A stretch of 64,000 nt of DNA from Micromussa lordhowensis (taxonomy: Eukaryota; Cnidaria; Anthozoa; Scleractinia; Lobophylliidae): contig OZ026603.1 in assembly GCA_964020085.1 (NCBI GenBank), positions 9,862,426 to 9,926,425 of the forward strand, given 5' to 3'. Every line of letters begins with the position of its first letter. Position 1 is the first letter of the stretch. Below are positions 22,037-33,011 of the stretch, in pieces. The notes beneath the pieces were generated by a model. That model did no database searches. It saw nothing but the letters and a program-made list of their open reading frames with translations, and was not told the DNA's origin. The position numbers were made by a program, and so were the translations under genes.

Positions 22037-22171
22037 ATGAAGAGATCGAGTAAACCAAGTGGCTCAACTCCCGGGAAACCGGCTGGAAAAGCCAATCGAA
22101 GGGAAGCTGGAGGTCAGTCAAATATAAACCTCTCATACAGGAGGAGTCTTTTCAACTTCAAACCAGACAAG
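22037..22171 (+). CDS. Possible first coding exon in element C (basic, Ser/Pro-rich)
   Basis: ATG at 22037 opens a 45-codon frame (MKRSSKPSGSTPGKPAGKAN) that ends exactly at a good donor, aag|gtaaag. No downstream exon was identified on the plus strand, where the opposite-strand HIRAN gene lies. It could be the 5' exon of a lost or very divergent transposase, or chance. Confidence 0.3.
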
Positions 22172-22219
22172 GTAAAGAACTGTAATTTGTAATTATTTTG
22201 TGCCTCAATTAAAGCGTTT

Positions 22220-23111
22220 TCATATTGTATTTTTCTTGGCATGGCACAAAATACACAGCATAATTTGCCGGAATGAATTCTTATTGTTAGCATTTTCGAA
22301 CAGATGTTGTAAAGTTAAGTAATAACCAACTTGTAAATAGTTTACTCTAAAGCGAATGCGTGCAACTGTTATTTTCAGATTGTTTCTCTGTAATAAAGGG
22401 TGGAGATCACTTGTCAGTTCTGTTGCAATATAACCAACTTTTTCCCAGCCTCTGTGGTAGCTAATATAAACAGCTATTACTTGCTGGTCATACTCATTAT
22501 CGGGCTCTGGCTGAAGCTTTGCTTGTACTGGTTTATCCTCCTCCAAACTTTCATAAGCCTTTTTCAGGGAAATTTGCCTGCCTTTATAGGCCACTCCAAG
22601 CACTTTAAATGGAACAGTATGTTCAGTATCTGAACAATGACTGTCCTCCTCAATTGGGTAATCCGTGTCTGTTTCAGACAGTCTGAATTCCCATAGGACT
22701 AAATACATACTGTTTTCTATTTCGATATAACATGATTTTGAACAGAGTATTTCATCTCCAGGTTTTACACGCCCACTGTCTTCTGTCCTAATCAGCACGG
22801 GTAATGTTGTCCTTCTGTTTTTAGCAGTTCCCTTCCTAAATTCTATTGTCAGGACAGGAAAGGATGGAATGATCCACTCAGTGTTTTCTTGCTCTAGGCT
22901 TTCAAACTTTAAGGTCAGGTGTCTAGACTGCCACAAACCATCCTAAAGGGAAAGTGGTACAAAATAACATTACGCTCCACACATTTGAATTTGATGTTTA
23001 ATTTTAAGAACTGCTACAGTGTACCTCGGTGTGCAACCACATGATTCAAGATAACCAGTGCCTGTTAAAAGAGAATTCAGACCGACTTACAGTATCAAGA
23101 AACTGTGCCAT
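22220..23111 (-). CDS. HIRAN-domain protein of element C
   Basis: Exon 1 (23111-23091) encodes MAQFLDT and ends at gtaagt. Exon 2 (22942-22220) follows a tttag acceptor in phase 0 (DGLWQSRHLTLKFESLEQEN); predicted 247 residues. The C-terminal half, from about VPFKVLGVAYKG through EPDNEYDQQVIAVYI to KVGYIATELTSDLHPLL, is a HIRAN domain. In HLTF/Rad5-type proteins HIRAN binds 3' ends of single-stranded DNA. The N-terminal half is acidic and unassigned. With the neighbouring flap-nuclease homologue this suggests handling of replication or repair intermediates for the element. Confidence 0.8.
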
Positions 23112-23216
23112 TTTCATGCACTTTTTTTCTCAGAGTAAGATAGACTGTCACACTTTCTCTCGTACAGTTGTACGCGTCTTTGTGTGGCCTCTGCTTCTGT
23201 AGGCAAAGGACAGGAC

Positions 23217-23562
23217 CCCTGGGGGGTACTTAACAAAATTTGATACTGGGAGGCTCCACCCTGAGGTCCAACCACTTACCATTTTATACAGATGTATACC
23301 ATTTTGGCAGGAAAGGTACCCCCTTTATATACCTTTTATTGTAAGGAAGTCCTCTTCTCATTTACATGTAGTGCTTAATAAATAAACTCGTACAGCCATA
23401 ACGCCCTTTTAAATACCTATATGACCGATTTCCCTACCTTTTTATATACCTCAACTTATGAAATCCTTACCCTTTTATATACCTGAAGCCTGAAAAAGGT
23501 ACCCCTTTTGGGCGGAGACTCCCCGTATAGGCCATTATAGGGAGTACACCCCCTCCCCCCTC
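23217..23562. mobile_element. MITE between the HIRAN and nuclease genes
   Basis: The ends ctggggggtact and agtacaccccc are loosely inverted. The interior is rich in taccctttatatacct-like repeats. No duplication was defined. Confidence 0.5.
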
Positions 23563-24185
23563 CACAGGACCATTTTCAATTAACAGAGAAATGGCTTTTG
23601 TAAAAAGTGGAAGTACATTACAGCAAAGAAATTAATTGGCCCAAAAATTAAGGATACATCACTTCATAGTCTCAATTATCTTATTTGTGGAGTGAAGAGG
23701 AAAAGGAATGACGCAAAGAAGCCACATTTTGTTGCAAACAGGGTAACTGTGAAATGACGAAATATGTACATTGTATGATGAATTGTGAACTGTAGTACAG
23801 GAAAAATGTTGATCTATCTATTTCTTTGGTGGGAAGTGGAAAAGTATCCTGTATGGTAGTCCTGTCCTTGGGATCAACATTACCAACTGCTAGGTTTACT
23901 GCATATTCTTTTGAAAGAGTGCTATTGTAATGTTAAGGAATAGCAATATATTTTATTCAACACAAGTTTTCAGTAAGATCTAGCCGGTCATCAGGTTCCC
24001 AAGTTGCTTCATGGGAGAAGACCAAATCAGAGCTTGGTCCAGGAGAACAAAGAGAAATGAAGGGAGGGGGCACGTGGACATCTTTTGATGACGCCTGACA
24101 GCATCAAAGAGTGCCCACAGGCTCCCTCCTTTTCTTTCAGACCCCAGACCATGTAGCTCTTTTAGACATTCATACATGAAGCACG
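23563..24185. other. Element C spacer downstream of the nuclease gene
   Basis: A minus-strand frame at 23980-24192 (LKELHGLGSERKGGSLWALF) has protein-like composition but matches nothing recognised and has no clear splice partner. It could be a 3' exon of the nuclease gene or a fossil. Confidence 0.35.
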
Positions 24186-25764
24186 TCAACAAATATTATT
24201 AGGTGTTGGTATAAGACTGAAATAATTCAATATTATTGGATACGCCCCACATGAGTTCAGGAATGTTTCTGCAGTAGTAGGTTCTGGCCAAGGTGTTAAT
24301 GGTGCAGTTGCCATAAGAGCAGGATTGAGAATCGTCTGATGATGGAATACTGCCTTAGCTCTTTGAAAGCCATCAGTATAGTCTGTGGGAGCATTTTTGT
24401 TTTTCTGTAAGACATCTAAAAAATATTCCTTTGTTACAAGCTTCTGAGCTGTATGAATACCAACACCATGTACATTTTGCTGGAAGTCACACCCTGCAAC
24501 TATGCACATATTGAGGAAATCATCTTGTGTCATTGACAAATGACACAAGACTTTTTCAATTTGAATAACATGGCATGCACCACTGAGTTGTAACTTGAAC
24601 AAAACCTGTAACAAAACAAAGAGAAAATAAGAGGTTCAGAGTGTCTTCTGTGTTAACAGAAGTCATTTATTGGAAGTCTACATCGAATTACATGCAATAT
24701 TACTCCCTCTTACAAATCCACAAGATACATTGGGAGAAAATTTTCGAATAAAAATTTCCAGAAGGATTTACAGTTCTGTGTAGGACGATGTCATTGTTTT
24801 GAAGCAATAAACAGGATAACTGTCAGTTACAAATGGCATGATTTAATCATTTTTACCGCTTGACATCCATAAGCAAGAAGGTCTGAATCCTCAGAAATGG
24901 CGATGTCAGCATAACAATGTTTAACAAGATAGGCTATTTGTGCAGCGGCCTCGTAGGGAGCTACCACATAATCAATAGCCTTTTGAAGTACAAGAAAAGT
25001 ATTTTACTTGGAATGAAGTTTTATATTCCAAAAGCTTAAAGCTAATCTAAACAATTGAATATTAATGCAATAATGTGGGGTTTGAAGTCGTGTTGAGCCA
25101 TCCATGTACTAACAAGAACTCTACTCTGGGGAAGCACCTCATGAAAAATTAAGGACTCACTTGGATAAAATCGCACACCAGGTCGTGGCTGATTTCAGTG
25201 GCTGCAGCTACAGCTTTCTTTGCCTCCGTTTCGTTTCCACTTCGCCGGAGTTGCTCGGCTTTTTCCTTCTGTTGCTCTCTTTGTCTACAAGAATGTTCAT
25301 CCATTTAAATATTTGCGACCACAATATATTGAAAACGAACATTTGGCTTGGAAATTTGGGGTTAAGATTAAGATTAAGATCACATGCAATATTTTTGCTC
25401 ACCTTGCTCGTTTTACGCGCACTCCTTCCTTGGCCGGTAGAGGTAAGCCATCAAACACAACCAACGGGCGAATGTTGTTTTTCTCCAGCAAATCCAGGAA
25501 GGAAATGTAGATCTCTTTAACCCTAAGATGAAAAAGTAAACTACAAATAGGCGAAAACAATAAAAGAGCTCTAATAAGCGGAATATAAGCTTAAAACATA
25601 AAAAATTATCACCTTCGATTGTCGCCGAACTGGGAATAACTCAAAGCAATGGCCTTATGTATCCAGCAGGAAGCGTCTATGGCAGCTACTTGACCGTAAA
25701 AATTTGTTAAATTGCTCTCCTCAGTGACAGCTTTGAGAAAAGGAAGCAAAGTTTGGATGCCCAT
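24186..25764 (-). CDS. EXO1/FEN1-family flap nuclease of element C
   Basis: Five exons (25764-25613, 25522-25403, 25284-25161, 24979-24857, 24605-24186) with GT-AG introns and compatible phases; predicted 312 residues. It starts [13 protein letters not shown] like EXO1. XPG-N contains [11 protein letters not shown] (Asp30) and [16 protein letters not shown] contains [13 protein letters not shown] and [12 protein letters not shown] helix-hairpin-helix follows [16 protein letters not shown]. In PYEADAQ of EXO1 the Asp is a metal ligand; here it is Ala, so activity may be reduced. The other acidic ligands are present. It lies within a TIR element next to a HIRAN gene and is likely cargo or an accessory for transposition. 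The long C-terminal tail of host EXO1 is absent. Confidence 0.85.
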
Positions 25765-25886
25765 TTCAACTTCACTGTAAGTTCGCGAGATGTTCACTCG
25801 GTCGCGACCAGAGGCAAATGAGCGATTTCCACACTTTTACCCAGCACCCTTTGTGGGTCGTGACGCACACCGCCTGGCTTAGCGCC

Positions 25887-26821
25887 GTGTAAAATGAGGT
25901 TGACTAGCCTACACGACTCCTACGGTTCGTGACATTTGTACATTTGCCGTTCTCTGTTCGGTCTCTCGACCTTTTTTGTTGCTTCACTCGTGTTTATGAA
26001 GGGCACTTCAGGTTGTGTTATAGAGGGGAATTTTTAGTAGAGCTGAGCCGTTAGACTGTGCTATAGCAAATTTAGAGTTCATTGGTCTGCATAGTGTCCG
26101 CTGTTATCGGCATGTCGCTTTGCAGAGTTTGACACCTCTGTAATGGGTGTCACGAAAACTCAGACCCCGAAACCTCAGACCCCGAAAACTCAGACCCCTC
26201 AAAATTAAAAAATAAAAAAAGGAAATTCGTCTCAAGTGTTTTATATATCATCTGAATTGCTCTCCTATGGTCACGCAATGTTCATATGCAACAGCAATAA
26301 TAAGGCGAGATATTTATCTTGTCCGGTTGATCGCCGGCGCGTCGATCAAAGAGTGTAAGACAAATAAGGTTCAAAACAGCAGCCGACACTGTTTCTCAAA
26401 TCAGTTTTCAGACTTTTTTTCAGATCCGAAAACTCAGACATCTTGAGATTTAAAAAAGAGATTAAACTCGTATCAGTTCTCATTACCTTGATCGTCCTTT
26501 ATGAACGATGATCTCAAGCAACAGCCAGAAAGTAGAGATTTTTATCTTCGCTGGTATATCGTTATATTGTGTGGTGATTGCGTGACAAGAGTCTTCGAGC
26601 TCTATGGATACAAAACGGATTTATGAATAATTCTTACAGCGACTCTGAATAACACTTGTTACAACGACACTGTCTTTTTATTTCTTCAGTAAAAACGTGG
26701 CCACAAAATGTAATCAGAATTTATGTCGGCTACTCTTCGAAACATCGATTGTCGGTTTTTCACTGTTTTTTAAATCGACGAACCGTAGGAGTCGTGTAGG
26801 CTAGTCAACCTCATTTTACAC
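25887..26821. mobile_element. Nested inverted-repeat segment at the inner edge of C's right TIR
   Basis: Perfect 44-bp inverted repeats, 25887-25930 and 26778-26821, start GTGTAAAATGAGGTTGACTA. The loop includes a copy of the 20346-20565 repeat and a triple cgaaaactcagacccc. Sequence beyond both arms continues C's TIR, so this looks like an insertion in C. The edge ggcttagcgcc appears inverted on one side and no clean duplication was found. Confidence 0.65.
25937..26141. repeat. Dispersed repeat, copy 2
   Basis: Direct-orientation relative of 20346-20565 (acatttgccgttctctgttc; gactgtgctatagcaaattt). Confidence 0.7.
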
Positions 26822-27477
26822 GCTAAGCCATGTGCTTCGTCGGTATATGGTAAATCCTCGGTTAGGGCATTGTGGTTAGGCTCACAGTGCGCATGCCTCA
26901 TTGCCTGACCTTGGGTGTGTCCAGTGAAGCGTGAAGTTCAAATCAAAACTTCAATGTTGAATACAAAAGTTGTGCTTTGCGTATCTTCGAGTCTTCTTCG
27001 GTATTTCATAAAAGCGAAGACCTCAGTTTCAAAGTGGTATTGTTCTTCATCGGACAATCTTGATTGTTAAACCATAAAGGATGAATGTTGAGGCAAGAAC
27101 TTTATTGCTGAAGCGAAAAGTCGATTGTTGAATGGAAAACTTGAATGTTGGTTCGTGTTTTTTTATTGGAATATGGGAGTGATCAAGGAAAGATATGATG
27201 TCAAACGCAAAGAAACGGTTTTGTATTCGAATGTTGATTTCGAAATAGTAAACATAATTGTTAAAGCTAAAACTTGAATGTTGAGAGCACAACTTGATTT
27301 TTGGCGGGGATATAACGCATATCTTAACACTTCAAATGATTACAAACGTATAAGGTTGCATTTAGAGGAAGAATGTTTTCCTTAAAAGTTGTAATCTAAA
27401 TTGTAAACTTAAATATTGAAATGGAAACTTAAAGGTCAAAAACAAAAGTCGATTTTTGGCGGGGATATAACGCCATA
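26821..27477. repeat. Right TIR of element C
   Basis: Reverse complement of 20944-21590, followed by the CTTAC duplication. Confidence 0.9.
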
Positions 27478-27495
27478 CTTACACTGTCTGCGAAG

Positions 27496-28507
27496 TATGC
27501 TCGTCGGAATGTGACAAAATATCAAGTTTACCAGGTTTTCATGTCAACGAAAAATTTACACATCAAGTCATTTACTTTTACACCAAGTCGTCTATTTTTT
27601 ATGTCAAGGTGAAAATTTATACATCAATTGTATTAGATTGTTATCAATTGCCAATTTTTTAACGAAAGTACATATTTGTACATCAAGTTACTTGCTTTGA
27701 TATCAAGTTTCCTATATTTGTATCGAATACAATTTTTCCCTTGCCTTTCACAATTTCGTCGAACGAATAAAAAAGAATTTCTTCATTCCCAACGTGGAGG
27801 AATTTTTTGAAACTATTTTGGACCACTTCTGGAACGCACTGTTGATCTTTGCCTTGAAAAAACGTTTGGATAATTTCGTTGTCTGGAGGGCTGTCGGGAG
27901 CGGTAATTTGTATAGCCATAGTTGTTGTTTGGGTTGAATTCTGCAGCAACATTCTGAGCTACACGAGTGCTATTTGAACTTAGTGGTGCTTCTCGACTTC
28001 GAGGAAGCATGAACCGTTGATTAAGTTCTTCGTTGGTACTGTTTGCTCTATTTGGAACCGAAACAGAAGCACTTTGAGTGTTAGCTCCGCCATTACCGGT
28101 TTCAGTTCTGTTTACATTGTGAATTATCCTACGTACAAGTTCCTCTAGATTCTCACTTCTTTCCGCCGCCATTGTTTTCCCGTACGTTTTCCCGCCAATA
28201 CATGTGGATCAGGCATGCGAGCAGGAAGCTACTCACCAGGCCTTCTTGATTTATAAACTTGGCGAACTTGGCATGAAAATGTTTGCAACAGAAACATTGA
28301 AATATCTTCTTTCGCTTTGATGTACAAATATGTACTTGAGATTAAAAATTGAAAATTGATGACAATCTAATAAACTTGATGTGTAAATTTTCACCTTGAC
28401 ATAAAAATTAGACAACTTGATATTAAAGTAAATGACTTGATGTGTAAATTTTTCGTTGACATGAAAAACTGGTAAACTTGATATTTTGTCACATTTGGAC
28501 GAGCATA
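27496..28507. mobile_element. Element E: 1012-bp TIR element with GCGAAG duplication
   Basis: The TIRs begin TATGCTCGTCSRAATGTGAC and extend about 190 bp with some divergence. They are built of repeated words such as catcaagt and gacaaaatatcaag. GCGAAG flanks both ends (27490-27495 and 28508-28513). Intact R units read ctgtctgcgaaacgtgac, so the insertion point is exact. It contains a small minus-strand frame (27813-28172) and looks like an internal-deletion derivative of a larger element. Confidence 0.85.
27813..28172 (-). CDS. Small protein in element E, function unknown
   Basis: 119 residues from MAAERSENLEELVRRIIHNV. After a short helix it is Ser/Asn/Arg-rich (YRSRQPSRQRNY, RQRSTVRSRSG), a disordered basic tail. 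A second frame at 27683-27952 overlaps it. It is not recognised; it may be the N-terminal piece of a deleted transposase. Confidence 0.35.
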   Translation of the reverse strand: MAAERSENLEELVRRIIHNVNRTETGNGGANTQSASVSVPNRANSTNEELNQRFMLPRSREAPLSSNSTRVAQNVAAEFNPNNNYGYTNYRSRQPSRQRNYPNVFSRQRSTVRSRSGPK

Positions 28508-28513
28508 GCGAAG

Positions 28514-29140
28514 CGTGACTCTCCTGCCCTTCAGCAAATATACGAAAAAAGGAGTATCTGATTACATTCTTTGCATAGCGCGAGTTTAGCGTGACTTGTA
28601 ATCGGAGAATTTTGTTTACGTCTAATGAAAAAATACCTTGACCTTTTAATATAAATTTTACAATAAGGCTAAGTTTTAACTTTCTTTCCCCAGAAAATTC
28701 CACCATTGCTTCTGGCGAACTATACACGATCTTACATTTATCACCGTCAGCGTATTCCATGGCCAGACGAAATACCTTTTTAGCGCACTGAATATTCCCT
28801 TTGAAAGTGAACAGAAACAATGCAAACATTCCAGATTACAAAATGTTCTGTTTTGCACGCAAAACGAGAATACAGCTTAACTCTGGATAATTTCAGCCTT
28901 ACTAGCCAGCAGCTGGTCCCAAATTAGATGCTTTATCCTTGCAAATGTCCTGACGCCCATCGCCGAAGGCCGCCATTTTTTTGTGTAAACAGTTAATTCG
29001 CTAACTTGACAAAACCCTCCTGAGGGGGAGATATGACGAAAAAAGCTGAGAAATTGCCGGTAATTGGCTGATGATGACATCATCCGTTGAAGACAATTGG
29101 CCGTGGGAGTTTGGGTCTCATCCGCGGAGGTCTGCGTCTG
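28514..29140. repeat. Repeat R, unit 0, main part
   Basis: Continues the R unit after element E (cgtgactctcctgcccttca). It includes ccaccattgcttctggcgaa and gatgacatcatccg, matching the units at 29141, 33012 and 33731. Repeated small frames (MEYADGDKCKIVYSS) come from the repeat itself. Confidence 0.85.
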
Positions 29141-29850
29141 GTCGCGGTGCGGTTGTAACCGCGCTTGAAAAAAAACGTGGTTACTTAAACTGTCTGCGAA
29201 ACGTGACTCTCCTGCCCTTCATCAAATATACGAAAAAAGGAGTATCTGATTACATTCTTTGCATAGCGCGAGTTTAGCGTGACTTGTAATCGGAGAATTT
29301 TGTTTACGTCTAATGAAAAAATACTTTGACCTTTCAATATAAATTTTACACAAGGGTTTTTGACGAGCGCTAAGGCTAAGTTTTAACTTTTTTTCCCCAG
29401 AAAATTCCACCATCGCTTCTGGCGAACTATACACGATCTTACATTTATCACCGTCAGCGTATTCCATGGCCAGACGTATACCTTTTTAGCGCATTGAATA
29501 TCCCCTTTGAAAGTGAACAGAAACAATGCAAACATTCCAGATTACAAAATGTTCTGTTTTGCACGCAAAACGAAAATACAGCTTAACTCTGGATAATGTC
29601 AGCCTTACTAGCCAGCAACTGGTCCCAAATTAGATGCTTTATCCTTGCAAATGTCCTGACGCCCATCGCCGAAGGCCGCCATTTGTTGTGTAAACAGTTA
29701 ATTCGCTAACTTGACAAAACCCTCCTGAGGGGGAGATATGACGAAAAGAGCTGAGAAATGGCCTGTAATTGGCTGAGGATGACATCATCCGGTGAAGACA
29801 ATTGGTTGATGAAGACATCATCCGCGGAGGTCTGCGTCTGGTGACACGAA
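29141..29850. repeat. Repeat R, unit 1
   Basis: Full ~700-bp unit from cgcggtgcggttgtaaccgc to gcgtctggtgacacgaaaac. It is head-to-tail with unit 0. No transposase or conserved protein is encoded. Confidence 0.85.
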
Positions 29851-30071
29851 AACGAAAAAAAAAAAACCCCGTGCAGAGCAAGAACCGCGCTCGGCCCATG
29901 GCCGCGCGGTTAAAAAAAACAAGAAGATCATAGATCTTTTAACCGCGCTTTGAAAGTTAAACTGTTTTCTTAGCACTACAAATGCAAAGCAGGGCACTTC
30001 CAAGGCAGAAGGCAGTCCTTTTTTTGTCAAAAAGAATCTATTCAATGTTTCCCCACCAAATTTCATATGTT
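29851..30071. repeat. R-flanking tail with gtgcagagcaagaaccgcgc motif
   Basis: Contains one copy of the ~59-bp unit that is tandem at 35458-35606 (aaccgcgctcggcccatggc). Otherwise non-coding. Confidence 0.55.
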
Positions 30072-30138
30072 GTCGTGGCGCAGTCGAGTAGGCGTTCGCC
30101 TGCCAGGATAGAGGTTGTGAGTTCGAATCCTGTGGATG
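30072..30138 (+). repeat. tRNA-Gly(GCC)-like SINE head or tRNA pseudogene
   Basis: Begins gtcgtggcgcagtcgagtag (A-box like) and ends in a good B box, gagttcgaatcc. The segment ttcgcctgccag resembles a Gly GCC anticodon arm, but the 3' side of that stem (gatag) does not pair well. It is followed by T-rich DNA. A SINE head is more likely than a working tRNA gene. Confidence 0.55.
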
Positions 30139-31238
30139 TTGAATTTTTTTTCCTTTTGTTTTTCTTATTGCCGAATCGAAGTGAAACCAGTGGATCCGTC
30201 TCTTGAATCTTTTAATTCGGAGGTAATTTATTTTCTTCTTTGTACGGTATCTTGGATATTAAAAAGTATTTCTGTCACACGGCCGATTAACCGAGCTGAT
30301 CTGCATTTGATTTTATACATCAATGCAAAATGATTTACAGTTTTGTTGACTGTAGCCCGGGTTTACATTTCATCTGCTATCAGGTTGATGCAAGTTTGTA
30401 TTTAGGCAGATTTTTTGACATAGTCAAGATTTGTATTTTGCAAAATGGTAAATAAAACATCGTTTTATGTAGCGAAAAAGAAAAATTACCCATTGGAAAC
30501 AATAGAGATTGCGTGATTCAAAGTTGGCTCAGTGCCTGGATTGAAAGAAATTTTATTACGCGGGATGACGTAGTCAGCCAGCGTCTTAAATTCGGGAGCG
30601 CATTCCTTTGGATTTCTTGGGAGTCAAAAATTTCCTTGTTTTTTTAAACTTTCCCGTATCCCGAGCCCGTCCCGAAAAAATTGTGTGATTTTATTGGCTG
30701 CAACTACGAATCACGTGCAAGTCAGGTTGGACTCACATCAACCATTCAAGCAGGAAAAAGTTGTTTCGTCAGCAAATAAAGCCAGGTAACTGCGTAGAGT
30801 GATTGTTTGACATTTACTTCGGATAATTGGTTTGTTATTTTATTCGTTTCGAAATTGTGTGGTTAAACGTGAATAGCTGCACAGAGTGTGGTTTTTAAAA
30901 CTGTGGTTAATAATTTGTCACCGAACCAACGAGTTCAAGTCGAGCCAACGAGTTCATAAGCGAGTTCACAGTCGTCGAACCAACAGGTTCACCATATCTA
31001 ATCGAACCAACGAGTTCATTGATAATTCAAGCTGTGAGTAGCCACTTGTAGACTTGTTGAACGAGTACACTTGTTGTGAAAAATTATTCAACACGAAATA
31101 AATATTGAAGCAATTTAAACACACTGCAACTGAGAGTACAGATATCGAAAAGTTGAGTCAAAGTACCCAGGTGTTAAAATGTTAAAGTACACACTCTGTT
31201 GAAGCTATCATTGTTGAATCGCACAATATTCTACTGCT
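30139..31238. other. Non-coding stretch with an ACCAACGAGTTCA repeat
   Basis: The word ccaacgagttca (or a close variant) recurs four times at 30920-31020. Otherwise AT-rich with no gene recognised. It could be leader sequence of the frame at 31254 or part of an old retroelement. Confidence 0.45.
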
Positions 31239-31253
31239 TTGTCGATCCTCACC

Positions 31254-31607
31254 ATGTTGCTTTTACTGTATGTGATATCCATTTTGACATTACATAACCA
31301 GAGTATTGATTTCGCTAATGTTAAAATTTCTAATCGATGTGCGTACGATTTCCAATGTTTTCCTATTCACATTGAGAGATACAGGGGAAAGTATTTGTTG
31401 AGAAGAATACCTCATGCTTCACATGGAAGCTTTAATCCTTACGTCATTACTAACAAAGAAGCGCACATTATAAATGGCAACATGTTCGGTAACGTAACTA
31501 AAGATAAGACCAGAGCTATCAGTGAACAGTCACAACAGACAACTAAAGATCGAAGACATTTCATGAACTATAATGTTTTACTCATGCAGGAAAGTTCTCA
31601 TGCGTAG
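31254..31607 (+). CDS. Hypothetical short secreted-type protein
   Basis: ATG at 31254 opens 117 codons beginning MLLLLYVISILTL, a plausible signal peptide, then a polar region with two cysteines (NRCAYDFQCF). No family was recognised, and the surroundings are repeat-rich. It may be a first exon or a chance frame. Confidence 0.3.
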   Translation: MLLLLYVISILTLHNQSIDFANVKISNRCAYDFQCFPIHIERYRGKYLLRRIPHASHGSFNPYVITNKEAHIINGNMFGNVTKDKTRAISEQSQQTTKDRRHFMNYNVLLMQESSHA

Positions 31608-32512
31608 TAGACTGTTTTCTTGAACTTACATTTGCCGTTTTTAAAGACTCTTTAAACTGTATTGAGCGTAATGAGTTTTTTCAAAAATTATCAGATGTCA
31701 TGCGTTCCTCCCCACGAACGGGGAGGAACCCGTGACAAGCCTAAGAACGTCTGCGTGGGAGGCCAGGTATACAGTAGTTACAAAGAGTTGCACCATATTT
31801 TCCCCTCATATCAACGTCAATCTTTCTCAACAGGACAAATACCCGCCGAGCAAAGGCTACATTTTCACACTGTGAGCTACCTTGCGAAAAGTAGCCTCTC
31901 CCAACAACCCTTCAATGCCCGCAATTCGTCACGCAATTCCTAAGCAAAATTGATCGTCAGTTCTGTCGTCAAATGGCGCGACTTTTGCGTGAATAAAAAA
32001 ATTGCCACAACTCTGATCTCCTAGTACACAACGCTCACACAATACTCAACCAATGCGGTCAAGAACACGAAAAAATCCTTTGTCCGCAGAGGCTACTTTT
32101 TCGCACCATAGCTCACCAACAACGTGAGGCCTCTTCTTCCAAGTTTATACCGTGCAAAGAAACCCGTTTAAAAAATGGCGGTTTCATGTTGAAGTAAATG
32201 AAAATGGATATTTCCCAAGGTAAATTAGTCTCATGAACGGTCCGGACCCACACACCACGCTCATTTCTCCCGGAATGGGTCATTTACCACAATAATATTC
32301 TCCCTCCAACCGTAACTATTATTAAAGGTCTTCATGCTCACTTCATTCTCATCATGTCTTCTTGGCTTTTATAGCTTTCACAGTTGGAGTACTCAACATC
32401 TCCGTCTCTCCTGCACACATTTGTTGTTGATACACTACTCAACCTTCCAACGCCATCCAACATAATTCTTACTAAACCAATACATCCCGCGTAAACGCCT
32501 TAAGGCGTCTTC
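31608..32512. other. Non-coding stretch with a short GC-rich hairpin
   Basis: Contains the hairpin gttcctcccc-acgaac-ggggaggaac at 31704-31729, followed by gaacgtctgcgtgggaggc, as in a dispersed MITE. No gene was seen. Confidence 0.5.
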
Positions 32513-32515
32513 TTG

Positions 32516-33008
32516 TTTCACATTCTTTGCATAGCGTGGTTGCGTTATTGGTAATCGGAGATTTTGTTTATCTGTAGCTCGAAGGAGAATATATATTTGC
32601 ATATGTTCAAAGGGTTTTGACGAGCGCCGAGGTTTTATTTTTCTCCCAGAAAACTCCACCATTGCTTCTGGCGAAATAAACACGATCTTATTTATCACCG
32701 TAAGGGCATTACAGTAAATACGGTTTTATTTATCACCGTGAGCCCATTCCATGGCTGACGCCAGACGTTCCTTTAGCGCACTGAATATTCCCTTCGAAAG
32801 TGAACATGCAAGCAAAACGAAAATAAAGCTTAACTCTAGATAATTTCAGCCTTAGTAGCCAGCAACAGGTCCTAAATTACATTATTTATCCTTGCAAATG
32901 TCCTTGTGGTAATATTTCAACAGCTTTTTTTTCGGCCAATAAACATTACCGGTTGCGTGATTCAGAGTTTGGCCGAGCAGAGAGCTGGTTCAGCTCTCCG
33001 ACATGACA
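32516..33008. repeat. R-related repeat block, copy 1
   Basis: Nearly identical to 34944-35437. Both contain tttgcatagcgtggttgcg and end at ctctccgacatgacaaaa. It resembles R in its middle (ccaccattgcttctggcgaa), so it is a diverged R subfamily. Confidence 0.85.
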
Positions 33009-33011
33009 AAA

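Larger units (their letters stand above)
20944..27477. mobile_element. Element C: TIR transposon carrying EXO1/FEN-like nuclease and HIRAN genes
   Basis: 6534 bp with ~650-bp TIRs (20944-21590 and 26821-27477) that begin TATGGCGTTATATCCCCGCC and are nearly identical. CTTAC is duplicated at 20939-20943 and 27478-27482. Uninterrupted R units at about 33055 and 33775 read ggttacttacactgtctgcg, which confirms the boundaries. It carries an EXO1/FEN-like nuclease (24186-25764, -) and a HIRAN protein (22220-23111, -). No DDE transposase was recognised, so it may depend on another copy or use a divergent enzyme. The superfamily is unassigned; the 5-bp duplication is a constraint. Confidence 0.88.

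Noticed and set aside
27047..27292. 81-residue frame beginning MCSQHSSFSFNN (mirror of 21129-21374)
   Set aside because: Present identically in both TIRs of element C, at the ends of the element; low-complexity Phe/Ser/Asn composition and no domain.
30072..30138. Functional tRNA-Gly gene
   Set aside because: Boxes A and B are good but the anticodon stem does not pair and no acceptor-stem pairing was found; a SINE head or pseudogene is more likely.
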